Shown here one piece after another: positions 49,201-59,700 of a stretch of DNA of 64,000 bases (position 1 is the first letter of the stretch; every line of letters starts with the position of its first letter). Below the pieces are notes generated by a model. It was not told the origin of the DNA, searched no databases, and was given only the letters and a program-made list of their open reading frames with translations. The translations under genes and the position numbers were made by a program. This DNA comes from Plantago major (taxonomy: Eukaryota > Streptophyta > Magnoliopsida > Lamiales > Plantaginaceae), in NCBI GenBank assembly GCA_026545765.1, contig JAIFAC010000320.1, forward strand, positions 59,841 to 123,840, written 5' to 3'.

Positions 49201-49689
49201 GTTTTCTTCAGACAAAGGTCCGACATTACGCCAACCCATTCATTGAAGCTCGCTTTATTGTCGCCATTAGCCTTACAACTCATTAGCCGAGCCAACAAAG
49301 ACAACTCAATGAGCTTACACCGGATAAACCGCTTCCTCGATGATTCTAACAAGTCAAAGAACACGATCCTCGGATTCGTGGTTCCTCCACCTCCACCTCG
49401 GTTTCAATGTTAGTCAGGTCCATGAACTCGCCTCGCAAAGATCATACACTATTTGTTCGACCGAGCTCAATAGCATCGCCTTTCGATGTACTTTGTTCCC
49501 GACTTGTTCATTTTTTCTTCCTTACACGTCTCTCAGATTGGTCATATGTATTGACGGTCGCTTCCTCACTATGATGATTCCATACCGATACGCAGTGAAT
49601 CCATTTTCCTCAAGTCGGACTACCGTAGAGTCACGATTGCTTGTTTCTGCACTGTTTCATTGCACAATGGCACTTTATCAACCCATCCT

Positions 49690-49812
49690 TTACACAAGCC
49701 AGATTTGAGATTGCAAATGCAATGAAACCTTCAACCCCTTTCAGAAAACTCGATTGAACTCTGCCATTTAGAGTACGACAATACATCCATGAACGATCGG
49801 TATTCATTGAAT
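49690..49812 (-). pseudogene. CACTA transposase-associated domain, inner copy
   Basis: The minus strand reads DRSWMYCRTLNGRVQSSFLK followed by GVEGFIAFA and IKCHCAMKQCRN. This matches the Transpos_assoc zinc-type domain at the N-terminus of TNP2 transposases (family pattern DRSWMY...FI.FA......I.CPC..C.N). A stop follows almost at once. Confidence 0.75.
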
Positions 49813-50059
49813 AATTAGATAATAACCTGACACATTTGAATTCATTAGATCGAGATCTATCATTTACGATAATAAATCAATTTCAATCAATTGCTACGTA
49901 ATATAAGTTATATTAGCTTCAACATCAATTGTTACGGCATTACATAATATAAGTTACATTAGCTTCAATTTTACCATAATGTTTGGTTTCATAAATCAAC
50001 TAATGATTACTAGTTATACAAGCCTAGAGACAAAACAGATTATCAAATGATTCTTTCTC

Positions 50060-50475
50060 TTGCAGCCCCCTCCTCATCACTTGTGACGCTCCCTACCATG
50101 TAACTCAGATTCCAATGTATCTACATCCTCCTCCCAATACACCATGCACATGTTCCAAGTAGAAAGGCACTCAATAGGTGGCCCCAAACCCGCCTCTCCC
50201 TCCATTCGAGGTATGCCATGGATCGGTGCTTCATCGGATGAATCCATACATGATACTCATGCATGAATCCATAACGCCGCAAGTGCTCGAATCACGTAGG
50301 AGTCATAAATTGCTTGTTTCTGTGTTTCCAATGTGCAAGGACACTTTATCAATCCCAGCTGCATGCCGGACGTCCATGGCAAACGAGATGAAACCTTTAA
50401 CCCTTCTACAAAACTCCTAGAAACTCGCCATTTATCGACGCATTTATCGTATATCCATGAACGGGCGGAATTCAT
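50060..50475 (-). pseudogene. CACTA transposase-associated domain, second (outer) copy
   Basis: The minus strand reads RSWIYDKCVDKWRVSRSFVE, then GLK, then IKCPC, a second version of the same N-terminal domain, about 650 bp from the inner one. Sequence after it (around 50100-50250) parallels the region after the inner copy, including a CMVYWEEDVD-like stretch matched near 49100. This indicates a duplicated 5' exon, or a second element copy fused inside. Confidence 0.65.
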
Positions 50476-50739
50476 CAGATACTTTTTAAGGCTCCAATTG
50501 ATTAGATCAGATTAATTTATTAGATCGATTCCAATTCGGATAAGAAGATTGTAGAGATTAATTGTTAATTATTATACATTCCTTATAAATTAATTATTAA
50601 GTGTTCGATATGTTACAAAATTTATTAAGTGTTTTACTACTACGAGTTATAAATTATAAATTACACGTTAATATAATCAACATATTATCCGTCGCTCAAA
50701 ACACTTAACTACATCCTCGTAATTTAGTACATATACGAA

Positions 50740-51120
50740 TTTATCTAATCAACTGCAACTACTACTTACATACATATCAAATTAACTAAACTAACTACAT
50801 ACATACTTAACATACATATCAAATTACACATACATATCAAATTACTACATACATAGTTAACATACATATCAAATTAACTAAACTAACTAAACCAACTACA
50901 TACATACTTAATTAACATACATACTTCACTACATACATACTTATCGAATTAACATACATACATATTGAATCACTACATACATTCATATCAAATTAACTAA
51001 ACTAACTCTCAAATTACATATACAAATCAAATTAATCAAATTACATATACATATCAAATTACATATAATTGATCAAATTAACTAAACAAGCTACTACATA
51101 CTTCATAAAAACATACAATT
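50740..51120. repeat. Simple tandem array of ACATACATATCAAATT units in the CACTA element
   Basis: About 380 bp of irregular repeats of TACATACATA, TCAAATTA and AACTAAACTAACT. Non-coding, AT-rich. Confidence 0.8.
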
Positions 51121-51389
51121 GAGAATAAGTAGTCAAAAATCAAAAAAATCCCAATTTTTCAAAAGTTAGGGTTTAGAAGTAATACATTTGATTCCGAAGA
51201 AAATAGCGGATGAAATTTGAAATTGAAGGAAGAAACGAGCTCCTCGTCCAACGATCTTCGAATTGACACCAAGATTGGGAAGAATCGACAACAAATGGCC
51301 GGATTTGACGGAGGAGAAAGGAAGAAAAACGAAGAACAATGAAGCCGAAATGGCTTCTGCTTCAGCCCAAAATCATTAAAACCTTCGGG

Positions 51390-51670
51390 CCGACGGACAC
51401 GATCCGCTGCCCAATAGCGATCCGTCGCTATAACTATCCGTCGCCAGAGCGACGGATCGCTATTCCGTCGCCAGTTTTTATTATTATTTTTTTTAACATA
51501 TAAATATTAACGACAGATAATTTATCCGTCGTTAATATTTAATTTTCTTTTTTTTTAAAAAGTCAAAACAACGACGGATTACATAATCCGTCGCTAGATT
51601 TGACGACGGATAAAATCCATCGCCAAATCTAGCGATTCGCTATGGGGCGACGGATAAAATCTGTCGCCCC
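51390..51670. repeat. CACTA right subterminal repeat zone
   Basis: Multiple direct and inverted copies of GACGGATAAA/TATCCGTCG and GCGACGGAT, mirroring the left zone. Confidence 0.85.
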
Positions 51671-51704
51671 TTTTTCATCGTTTTACCTCAGAATTCTTGT
51701 AGTG

Positions 51705-52815
51705 ACCTCACACAATATTGATTTCGGATGATGAAGGTGATGAGAATGATCTCGAAGATCTTTCTGGCACTGAAGACAAATCTTCTGATGATGATAAAGA
51801 TGACAATCCAAATGAAGATGATGATGCTCCCATCAAGGTGTTCTACATAGGCGAATTCAGGGATGCACAAGGTAGCATGTGCTACCCCACATTTTTTTTC
51901 AAATGAAAATACTATTATACCACTGTGCAAATGTATTTGAAGAAAATGAACAAATAATGTATTACGCAATAAAAGTGACAACGTTAGTGGTAATTGGTCT
52001 ACGCTATTCTTGGTTTTCTACGTCACAAGATGTCGCCCGACTAACATTAGTCATTTATTTTAATCCATCAAATTATAGATTCAACGTTGAGATTGTTCGA
52101 CCAACCACCGCTGCACTAAGTGTTGCTATATGGTGTTGCTTTGTACTAAGTGTTGCACAATGTATCGTTCATTGCTCTCTGTCGTTTTAAAATTAATTTA
52201 GAAATTTAAATATCATTATATATTATATTAAGTTCTATAACAATAATAATAGTTCAAGAAGTTTTCTAAGAAACATATTCTAGATAGAGACATAGAAACA
52301 TATTTTCTATATATTACATATTAACCCCAATAATAAACCACTTGTCAAAAACACCTAAACCCAAAGGGCAAGAAGGTGGTCGACCGCCTATGATACTTGT
52401 CAGATATATATGCTAGAAACCAAAGAAAATAATCACAAATCGCCATTTACATCTGTGCTTCTTTCTCTCTAAATTCTCAAGAGAAAAGCTCAATTCAACC
52501 GTGAATTCACCTAAAATGCTACAATCGATCGATCGCATCAGAGTCATGCTATTTCTCCGTGAATCACAGTAAAAATGAACGCATAAAAAGGTTAGACATG
52601 ATTCAACGAATTTGTGATTTTTTTCAACGCTTTCAACCGATTTAATCGAGAAATCGCTATATAGTTGATATTATGATTGATTACGACTAATACATAGTCG
52701 ATTCATGTTTCAATGATAAAATAACTTTGAATCCACATAGATCCGAAAAAATCAAGTTCAAATTTTGTAGATCTAGAACTATTTATCTATATTTTTGTGT
52801 TTTGATGGTAACTCA
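51705..52815. other. Unassigned DNA right of the CACTA element
   Basis: A short acidic reading frame at 51718-51906 (ISDDEGDENDLEDLSGTEDK and more) begins a few bases after the CACTA end. It may be part of a gene or element into which the CACTA jumped, but the left flank shows no matching frame. The rest is AT-rich without recognised content. Confidence 0.4.
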
Positions 52816-53900
52816 TTGATGTTGTTGTTGTTTATGCATTCACAAGGTGTAATCATACTTGTATAAGAATCGAGAGTTTTTATTCAAGATCCGACCTCAA
52901 TCATCAACTCGATCCGAAAAATAAGATATACAACGCTTTTATGTTAATTCCTCAGATGTGCTATGTTTTCAAGAATATTACCTATGTTCTCTGGAAAATG
53001 TCATATGTTTTCATTCAAAACCCGATACCATTTTGTGCTCGCTTTTCACATGTTATTTTGAATTCGCTTTTATCAGATTTCTATGTTTTACGATATGTAT
53101 TATATTCTCATCAATATACTCTATGTTCTCAACAATATCTGCTATGTTTGCTATGAAATAGTTGCCCATTAATGTTGTTGTTGTTTATGCATTCACAAGG
53201 TGTAATCATGCTTGCATAAGGATCGACAATGTGTTTTCTATTAAGATCGACCTCAATCATCAACTCAACTGAAATAAAATGTACACAACAATTTTCTATG
53301 TCTTTCCGTATGTGCTATGTTCTCAATAATATCACCTATGTTCTCTAGAATATGTCATATGTTTTCATTCAAAATCGATAGTCGCTTGCGGTCCGCTTTT
53401 CACATATTATTTTGAATTCGCTTTTTACTATATTTCCTATGTTTTACGATATGTACTATATTCTCACCAATATACCCTATGTTTTCAATAATATCTACTA
53501 TGTTTGCTAGGAAATAGTCATTGTTGTTGTTGTTGTATTCACAAGGTGTAATCATGCTTCGATATGGATCGGACTTGTTTTCATTCAAAATCAATTTCAA
53601 TCATCAACTCATATCTGGAAAAAAAAATGTATACAACGTTTCTATGTTCTATCATGTATGTGCTATGTTCTCAAGAATATTACCTATGTTCTCTGGAATG
53701 TGTCCTATGTTTTCATTCAAACCCTGACAATCGTTTTGTGCTTTGTTTTTTGACAATATTATGTCGAATTTTGTTTTTATCAGATTTCCTATGTTTCTAC
53801 GATATGTGCTATCTTCTCACCAATATACCATATGTTCTCAACAATATCTACTATGTTTGTTATGAAATAGTTGCTCATTGATGTTGTTGTTGTTTATGCA
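52816..53900 (+). repeat. Three tandem ~355-bp units (left arm)
   Basis: Anchors of the type TTTATGCATTCACAAGGTGTAATCAT start at about 52826, 53184, 53530 and 53893, so three complete units of roughly 358, 348 and 360 bp plus a partial fourth. Each unit carries many copies of CTATGTTCTCA-type 11-mers and ends with TATGAAATAGTTG. Short frames in it are repeat-derived. Confidence 0.85.
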
Positions 53901-53978
53901 CTTACAAGGTGTAATCATGTTTTCATAAGGATCTGACGGTGTTGTTTATGCAGACACAAAGTTACTAAATGCATCAAC

Positions 53979-54182
53979 TTGAAGAAGAAGAAGAAGAAGA
54001 AGAAGGAGGAGGAGGAGGAGAAGAAGAAAAGTTATTCAAGTAACAAACTCAAAACTATCCTTACTGTGTTGAGGAAGTTATACGACAAAAGTGTTGATGA
54101 AAAGATAAAGGAGAGGGATGCAAGATCATTGGCGAAGAAAAGGAATGTTGAGTTAAATGCAACTGATGAGCAAAAAAGATAA
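53979..54182 (+). other. GAA/GAG microsatellite joined to a short Lys-rich frame
   Basis: A (GAA)n(GGA)n tract (53979-54027) opens a 67-codon frame ending LRKLYDKSVDEKIKERDARS and more. The part after the microsatellite is not low-complexity and could be a small exon remnant of the enclosing repeat. I do not recognise it. Confidence 0.35.
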
Positions 54183-55333
54183 TGAACCTGCAATTAAGTA
54201 GATAGAGATCAAGAAGACGTTTGGAAAAAGACAAAAGAAATAGCGTTATATGTTCCGTTTTTTTACAGATTTATGAACAGTAGTACAACATGTAATCGAA
54301 TTATATAGGTTCCATTTTAAATATAATCTTGTTTTTTGTATCATGATTTTATATGTTGTGAATGATCTAGGTTATGTTTGAATATAATCTTGTTTTTTGG
54401 ATCATTTTTATGGTTTTTAAATCTGTTGAGTTCATGGTCTTTACAAATTGTTAAATTTATGGATGAATATGTTGATACCATATACGATTATGTTTAGAAC
54501 ATGGACTAATATTGTTTACCAAACCACCTTTGTTCTCAACCAAATCACCTATGTTCTCAAGCAATCACCTATGTTAATACCCCATGATTGCCGTAGTAAT
54601 TGTCGCTCACAACATGAAAATCTTATGTACATGTATTACATGTTCTCTACATGGAGTTTGAATATTTCAAATGCATCAGATTTCAATGTTATTTATTCAT
54701 CCATAATCTCAACATATTCATTCATGATCTCAACATATTCATCCATGTTCATATGTTCCCAACTATTACATCCATGTTTTCAACATACTAATCCATGATA
54801 CCAAAATACAAGATTAGATTGACACAAAGAAAACATATGCTACGCTTATTTCTTCCGCTCCTCTTTCCAAAGAACCCTCTCCACCGCTAGCTCACCATAA
54901 AATCAAACCATATAATTTTTCTAGGCTGCCATATGATAGTCTTTTTTTTCTTAAGAACAACATGCTCCTCCTCATCTCTGTCCTCTTTAGACTTAATAGA
55001 CACAACATGTGTCATGCCCCCTTTCCCATGCCACATTCTCAAACTCACATCATTAGACTTGAATATCCTGCCCTTATTTTCCCTACACTTCTTCTCTAAA
55101 ACAATACCTATATACATAAAATAAAATAATAAAAAAAATCTCTGTTGCCAATCATTTTTTTTCTATGTTCTCAACCATATATCCCATGTTACCGGGCAAT
55201 TCATATATGTTCTCATCAAAATATTATAAGAACGTGACATATAGAAAAATCAGATGTTAACAAAAAACAATTCCATATTATCAGTCATATAGTCTAAGTG
55301 GTAGAGAATATGGATTACACTGCCAAAAAAAAA
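54183..55333. other. Interior of the arm-bearing repeat
   Basis: AT-rich DNA with scattered CTATGTTCTCAA-like motifs (54530-54575, 55162-55230). A minus-strand frame at 55117-54887 (including NDVSLRMWHGKGGMTHVV) has no recognised family. Confidence 0.4.
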
Positions 55334-55592
55334 AGATGTTCATATACGTAAACATAGTGGATATTGCTGAGAACATAGAGTATATTGGTGAGAAGATAGT
55401 GCATATACGTAAGATCATAGGAAAATACAGTAAAGACCAAAACTCAAGGTAATATTGTAAAAAACAGAGCATAAAATGACCATCAGGTTATGAATGAAAA
55501 CATAGGACATATTCCAGAATACGGGCAATATGGTTGAGAACATAGCCATAAAAGAATTTAAAACGTTGTATACCTTATTTTTTCATAGTAGT
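55334..55592 (-). repeat. Inverted copy of the ~355-bp unit (right arm)
   Basis: The reverse complement aligns along its length with the left-arm unit from about 52915 to 53150: AAAATAAGGTATACAACG, then a CTATGTTCTCAACCATATT block, TCCTATGTTTTCATTCA, CACTATCTTCTCACCAATAT and CTATGTTCTCAGCAATATC. One copy here faces three on the left. Confidence 0.8.
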
Positions 55593-56754
55593 ACCGCTTA
55601 GAAGAACTCTTCTTTCTTCTATTCCCTTCTACGCTTAGCTCATTTCGCTACCCTCATTCATAATTTGATCAGATAATTTCCATCAATGGGCTATTAACAA
55701 ACACTCATGGTGGATTATCTCATGATTTGCAAAAGAGTGTCGAGTATTAATGTTTAGATTCGAACCTGCATTTGTTGGAAGGGTCGAAATAAATTTTCGT
55801 AAACATTGTTGTACTTTTACAGGACTTTATCAAGGTTTTAGAAACTTGAAGAACTGATTTGAGAATTTGAAGTGGCTAGGACATGTAATGCGATTTGCAA
55901 TTAGATTGTGTAATTGCAAAACCAAGTCCCTTGTGTTTTCCTGTTTATGTGATAATCAATCTGCCTATTTGCACCTCAGGTTCTTGGAGAGAATCAAATT
56001 CTCAAACATCGGTCCTTTATGTTTCCTAAACTTAATATTTGGTCCTTGCAATCAATAAAGTTTTTCCATCAAGAAGCAAATATGAGTTCAAAATCTTATC
56101 ATGCACACCGATAAACATCGCTCTATCATGATTCACCATCCAAGATGACAACACGGATGTAAAGTTTAATCGAATCGCTATATATATACTCATCGGCGCC
56201 AGAGACCCGTAGCTTCACAAGATATTCATCAATGTAAAGGGTCGAATGACCAAAAAAAGGAGATCCCATGAAAGACTGTTTGCAAGCATACTCCGAATTC
56301 GGAAGAACCGATGAACTAAGGCTACATCGATGAACAAGCCTTTCATCTCGTTAATTGAAGATATAATTGAAGTAGTTTATAATTAATTAATTGTGATTAA
56401 AAATTGTTTAACTCTCTTTTAAGTTAAAAAGGAATTTGTATTTATAAATATAGTAAACAATTAGCAAGTTAGTGCAACTAAGAGCAACGCCACATGCCGA
56501 CATATTGACCGATAATAGTCAGGGTGACACACCGACTACCGATAGAAAACTCGACGTTACCCACCCGCAAAGTTGACCCTGTAGGGTGTATCCAGTGATG
56601 AATCTGGATAGTGGATCGAGTGATGGCCATTGTTGTAAAAAGTGTGGAAAACCCAAGTAACACGATCCATTGTTGTAAACGACACAACTCTTAAACAACT
56701 ACTCGACTCTCATTCTTCTTCACAAATCAAATCTCTTGAGCTTGAGCTCCAACA
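55593..56754. other. Intergenic and NDUFS1 upstream region
   Basis: No gene recognised. The last ~100 bp before 56755 are the NDUFS1 5' UTR and promoter-proximal region. The small frame at 55867-56058 has no support. Confidence 0.45.
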
Positions 56755-59700
56755 ATGGGGTTTGGTCAAATTGCATCTCGCGCACTCCTCCACCGATCCG
56801 CCAAACCCTACCACCACCTCCTCCGCCGCGCCATCGTCTCCACTCCCGACCTCCACAACGCCGAAGCCGCTACCGCCGCCGCACCTCCCGATCTCCCTCC
56901 CAGGACTCCACTTGCCGGAGCTAGGGTCCATTTCCCCAATCCTGATGACGCAATCGAGGTCTCTGTAGATTTATTATCCGGTCAAAATCCTAAGGGATTT
57001 TCTGTTCTGCAGGCTTGCGAGGTTGCTGGCGTTGATATTCCCAGATTCTGCTACCACAGCCGTCTTTCCATTGCCGGAAACTGCTGTATGTGCCTCGTTG
57101 AGGTCGAGAAGTCGCCTAAGCCCGTTGCTTCTTGTGCTATGCCCGCTCTTCCTGGTAATTAATTACTTTTGGTTTCTTGCTGTTTTTTGTTTTTCTTTAT
57201 CATTGTGCCACTGAGCTTTGATTTGCTTAATGATTTGAATCCCAACTGAAGAGCTCAAATTGTGATTTTACTCAGCTACTACATTTAGTAAAGTGCCTTC
57301 GTAATTATTGGTTGTAGCTTAATGTAGGAATTAGCCTTTCATCTTCATGTTTGAGTCTGCCAAGACTTTGTAGTAGTAAAGAAAGAAGGATGAGATGCTG
57401 CCAAGTCGAGTTTAGTACTTGATTAGTTCATTCATCCTGTTGAAGGTTAGAATGAAAGAGGGATATTTTTGCACTCATCAGTTCTATTGCAATGCTAGGA
57501 TCACCGTTTCCTGGTATCACATATTTTTGTACTCAGCACCAATTGCAGGCTTTAGGCACATCAGCATCAAGTCATTAGAACAAAAAAAAAAAAAAAAAAA
57601 AAAAGAGGAACTTGATGCGTAAAACTTGAAAACCAGAGGTCAAATACTTGTTTTCCTGCTTTTTCGTTTTACTCCTTCCTATTTCCTATGATTATCATAC
57701 TAGCAAATTTTAACTTATTGCAAAGATTTGAGTTCTAGTTATTTTTTTGTAGTTACATTCTTATCCTTGTCCCCTTTAAAGGTAACACGTTTTCATTTTT
57801 TAACTAGCTCTTTTATTAATAGGGAGAATATTTGAAGCATAATCATCTAATTGTGGAACTAGCTAAAACATCAATAGTACAACTGTACAAATAATCTCAT
57901 GTTTTTTCACCTATTCTTGGTTTGACGCGAGTGCAACTCAAATAAAAAAAATAGTGTCTGATAGTTCTATCGGCCCTTTGCTTGTTTTTATGGAAATTTC
58001 CTAGCTAATCACTGGACATAACATTTTTGAGCTTCTATCTAATTTACCCTTATTTACCGCCATTATCTTGTTTTGCTGTTATTATGGGAATTCATGGTGC
58101 TGTAGTGCTACCCAATTCAAGCAACGGAACTGGACATAGAGAGTAGGAGTATCTATTCATATGTTGTGGAACTTCTCTGACTTCTGATGCTCATTCGTTT
58201 ATGGACCTTATTTTCCCTTAATTCTGTTGTAAAATAGATAGAAGCATGTGCTTTCCTATTCCATTGCTAATGTTATCATCATTGTCTCGTTAAATCCTTG
58301 GATGTAATGATTTCTAGTGTTAATGTCATTTTTTGTTTTACCTTTTGATGCTTTTAGGAATGAAGATTAAGACTGACACACCTATTGCAAAGAAGGCACG
58401 GGAAGGTGTGATGGAGTTTCTTTTAATGAATCATCCATTGGACTGCCCAATTTGTGATCAGGGGGGAGAGTGTGATCTCCAGGATCAGTCTATGGCTTTT
58501 GGTTCTGACCGAGGCTTTCACTGAAATGAAGAGATCAGTTGTTGATAAGAACCTCGGTCCATTGGTAAAGACGGTGATGACCGTGTATTCAATGCACAAG
58601 GTTCATATCTCTATATACTGGCTTGTACATTCTACATGCATATTGTGTTATTAGCAGATGTGTAGTGTGATGGCTCTAGTGTGTAAAAATGTTCCAGCTT
58701 ATCGCAAAATAGATACTTTGACTTCTGATGCTTATTGTGGAACTTTACTCTGACTTCTGATGCTTATTCGCTCGTGGACCTTATTTTTCCTTCATTCTGT
58801 TGTAAAATAGATAGAAGCATGTGCTTTCCTATTCCGCTTGTTAATGTTATCATCATTGTCTCGTTAAATCCTTGGATGTAGTGATTTGCTTCAGAAATAG
58901 ATGCTTCAAAGAGAAAAGGGGAAACGAAAAAAATATGCACGACCACACTTGAATTAGCAAATAAGTTATTTTATCACTGTTTTGTTCTTTCTTACTATGA
59001 CCCATAATTCTGAAACTGTAGGAGTTGCAGTTACTCATGAATGATGCTGTCAAAATGATTATTATGTATATCATTTTGATTCAATTCTTGCTAATATCTC
59101 CACTCTCCAGTTCTTGGTAACCTAGTTCCTCCTGAACTTCCATCTCTCAAATTGTTTGAGCAAATGTATTATGTGGTTTAAATTTCATAGCATTGAATCT
59201 GACATGGCATGCTCCTCAAATAGGTGTGTAAGATTTGCTTCAGAAATTGCTGGCACCGAGGATCTTGGCATGTTGGGCCGTGGCAGTGGAGAAGAAATTG
59301 GGACTTATGTGGAGAAACTTATGACAAGTGAACTCTCAGGAAATGTGATAGATATTTGTCCAGTTGGAGCTCTGACCCTAAGCCTTTTGCCTTCAAAGCC
59401 CGTGAATTGGAGCTGAAAGGAACTGAGAGTATTGACGCTACAGATGCAGTTGGTTCAAATATTCGCATTGATAGTAGAGGTCCTGAGGTCATGCGATTGT
59501 GCCACGGCTGAATGAGGTAATTTGGGTTCTTGTGTCACGTGAATGATAGAATTACTTGGTGTGTAGGAACCATTGTTTTTTGAGTCTCGCTGCCGATCAG
59601 ACCTGGTAGATTTTTGTTGCTTCTCTTTCAATCTTCATCAAATCTTCCTGGTTAGAAGATTTGTTGCACAAGTGCTATCAGTGAGATCAGTTCAGTTGCT

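Larger units (their letters stand above)
43798..51704 (-). mobile_element. CACTA (En/Spm) transposon with TNP2-type transposase, degenerate
   Basis: The element starts CACTACAAAAAATA and ends TTCTTGTAGTG, giving matching CACTACAA-type inverted ends, with ACC on both sides. Length is 7907 bp. Both subterminal zones (43820-44340 and 51390-51670) are packed with direct and inverted copies of GACGGATAGA/TATCCGTCG, the expected transposase binding repeats. A TNP2 transposase gene lies on the minus strand between about 49812 and 46480. Many shifts and stops make it non-functional as read. The clean ends mean it could still be mobilised by an intact relative. Confidence 0.93.

Noticed and set aside
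52941-53881. Several overlapping + frames rich in Cys, Phe and Tyr
   Set aside because: They recur with the ~355-bp tandem unit and reflect the CTATGTTCTCA motif, not protein selection.
52816-53900. CRISPR-like array
   Set aside because: Plant nuclear DNA; the units are ~355 bp tandem copies without short identical repeats and unique spacers.
56710-56931. - strand Gly-rich frame
   Set aside because: Antisense shadow of the NDUFS1 presequence exon.
57579-57604. A-tract in NDUFS1 intron 1 as a SINE or processed-copy tail
   Set aside because: No matching element body or target duplication upstream; a plain homopolymer is simpler.
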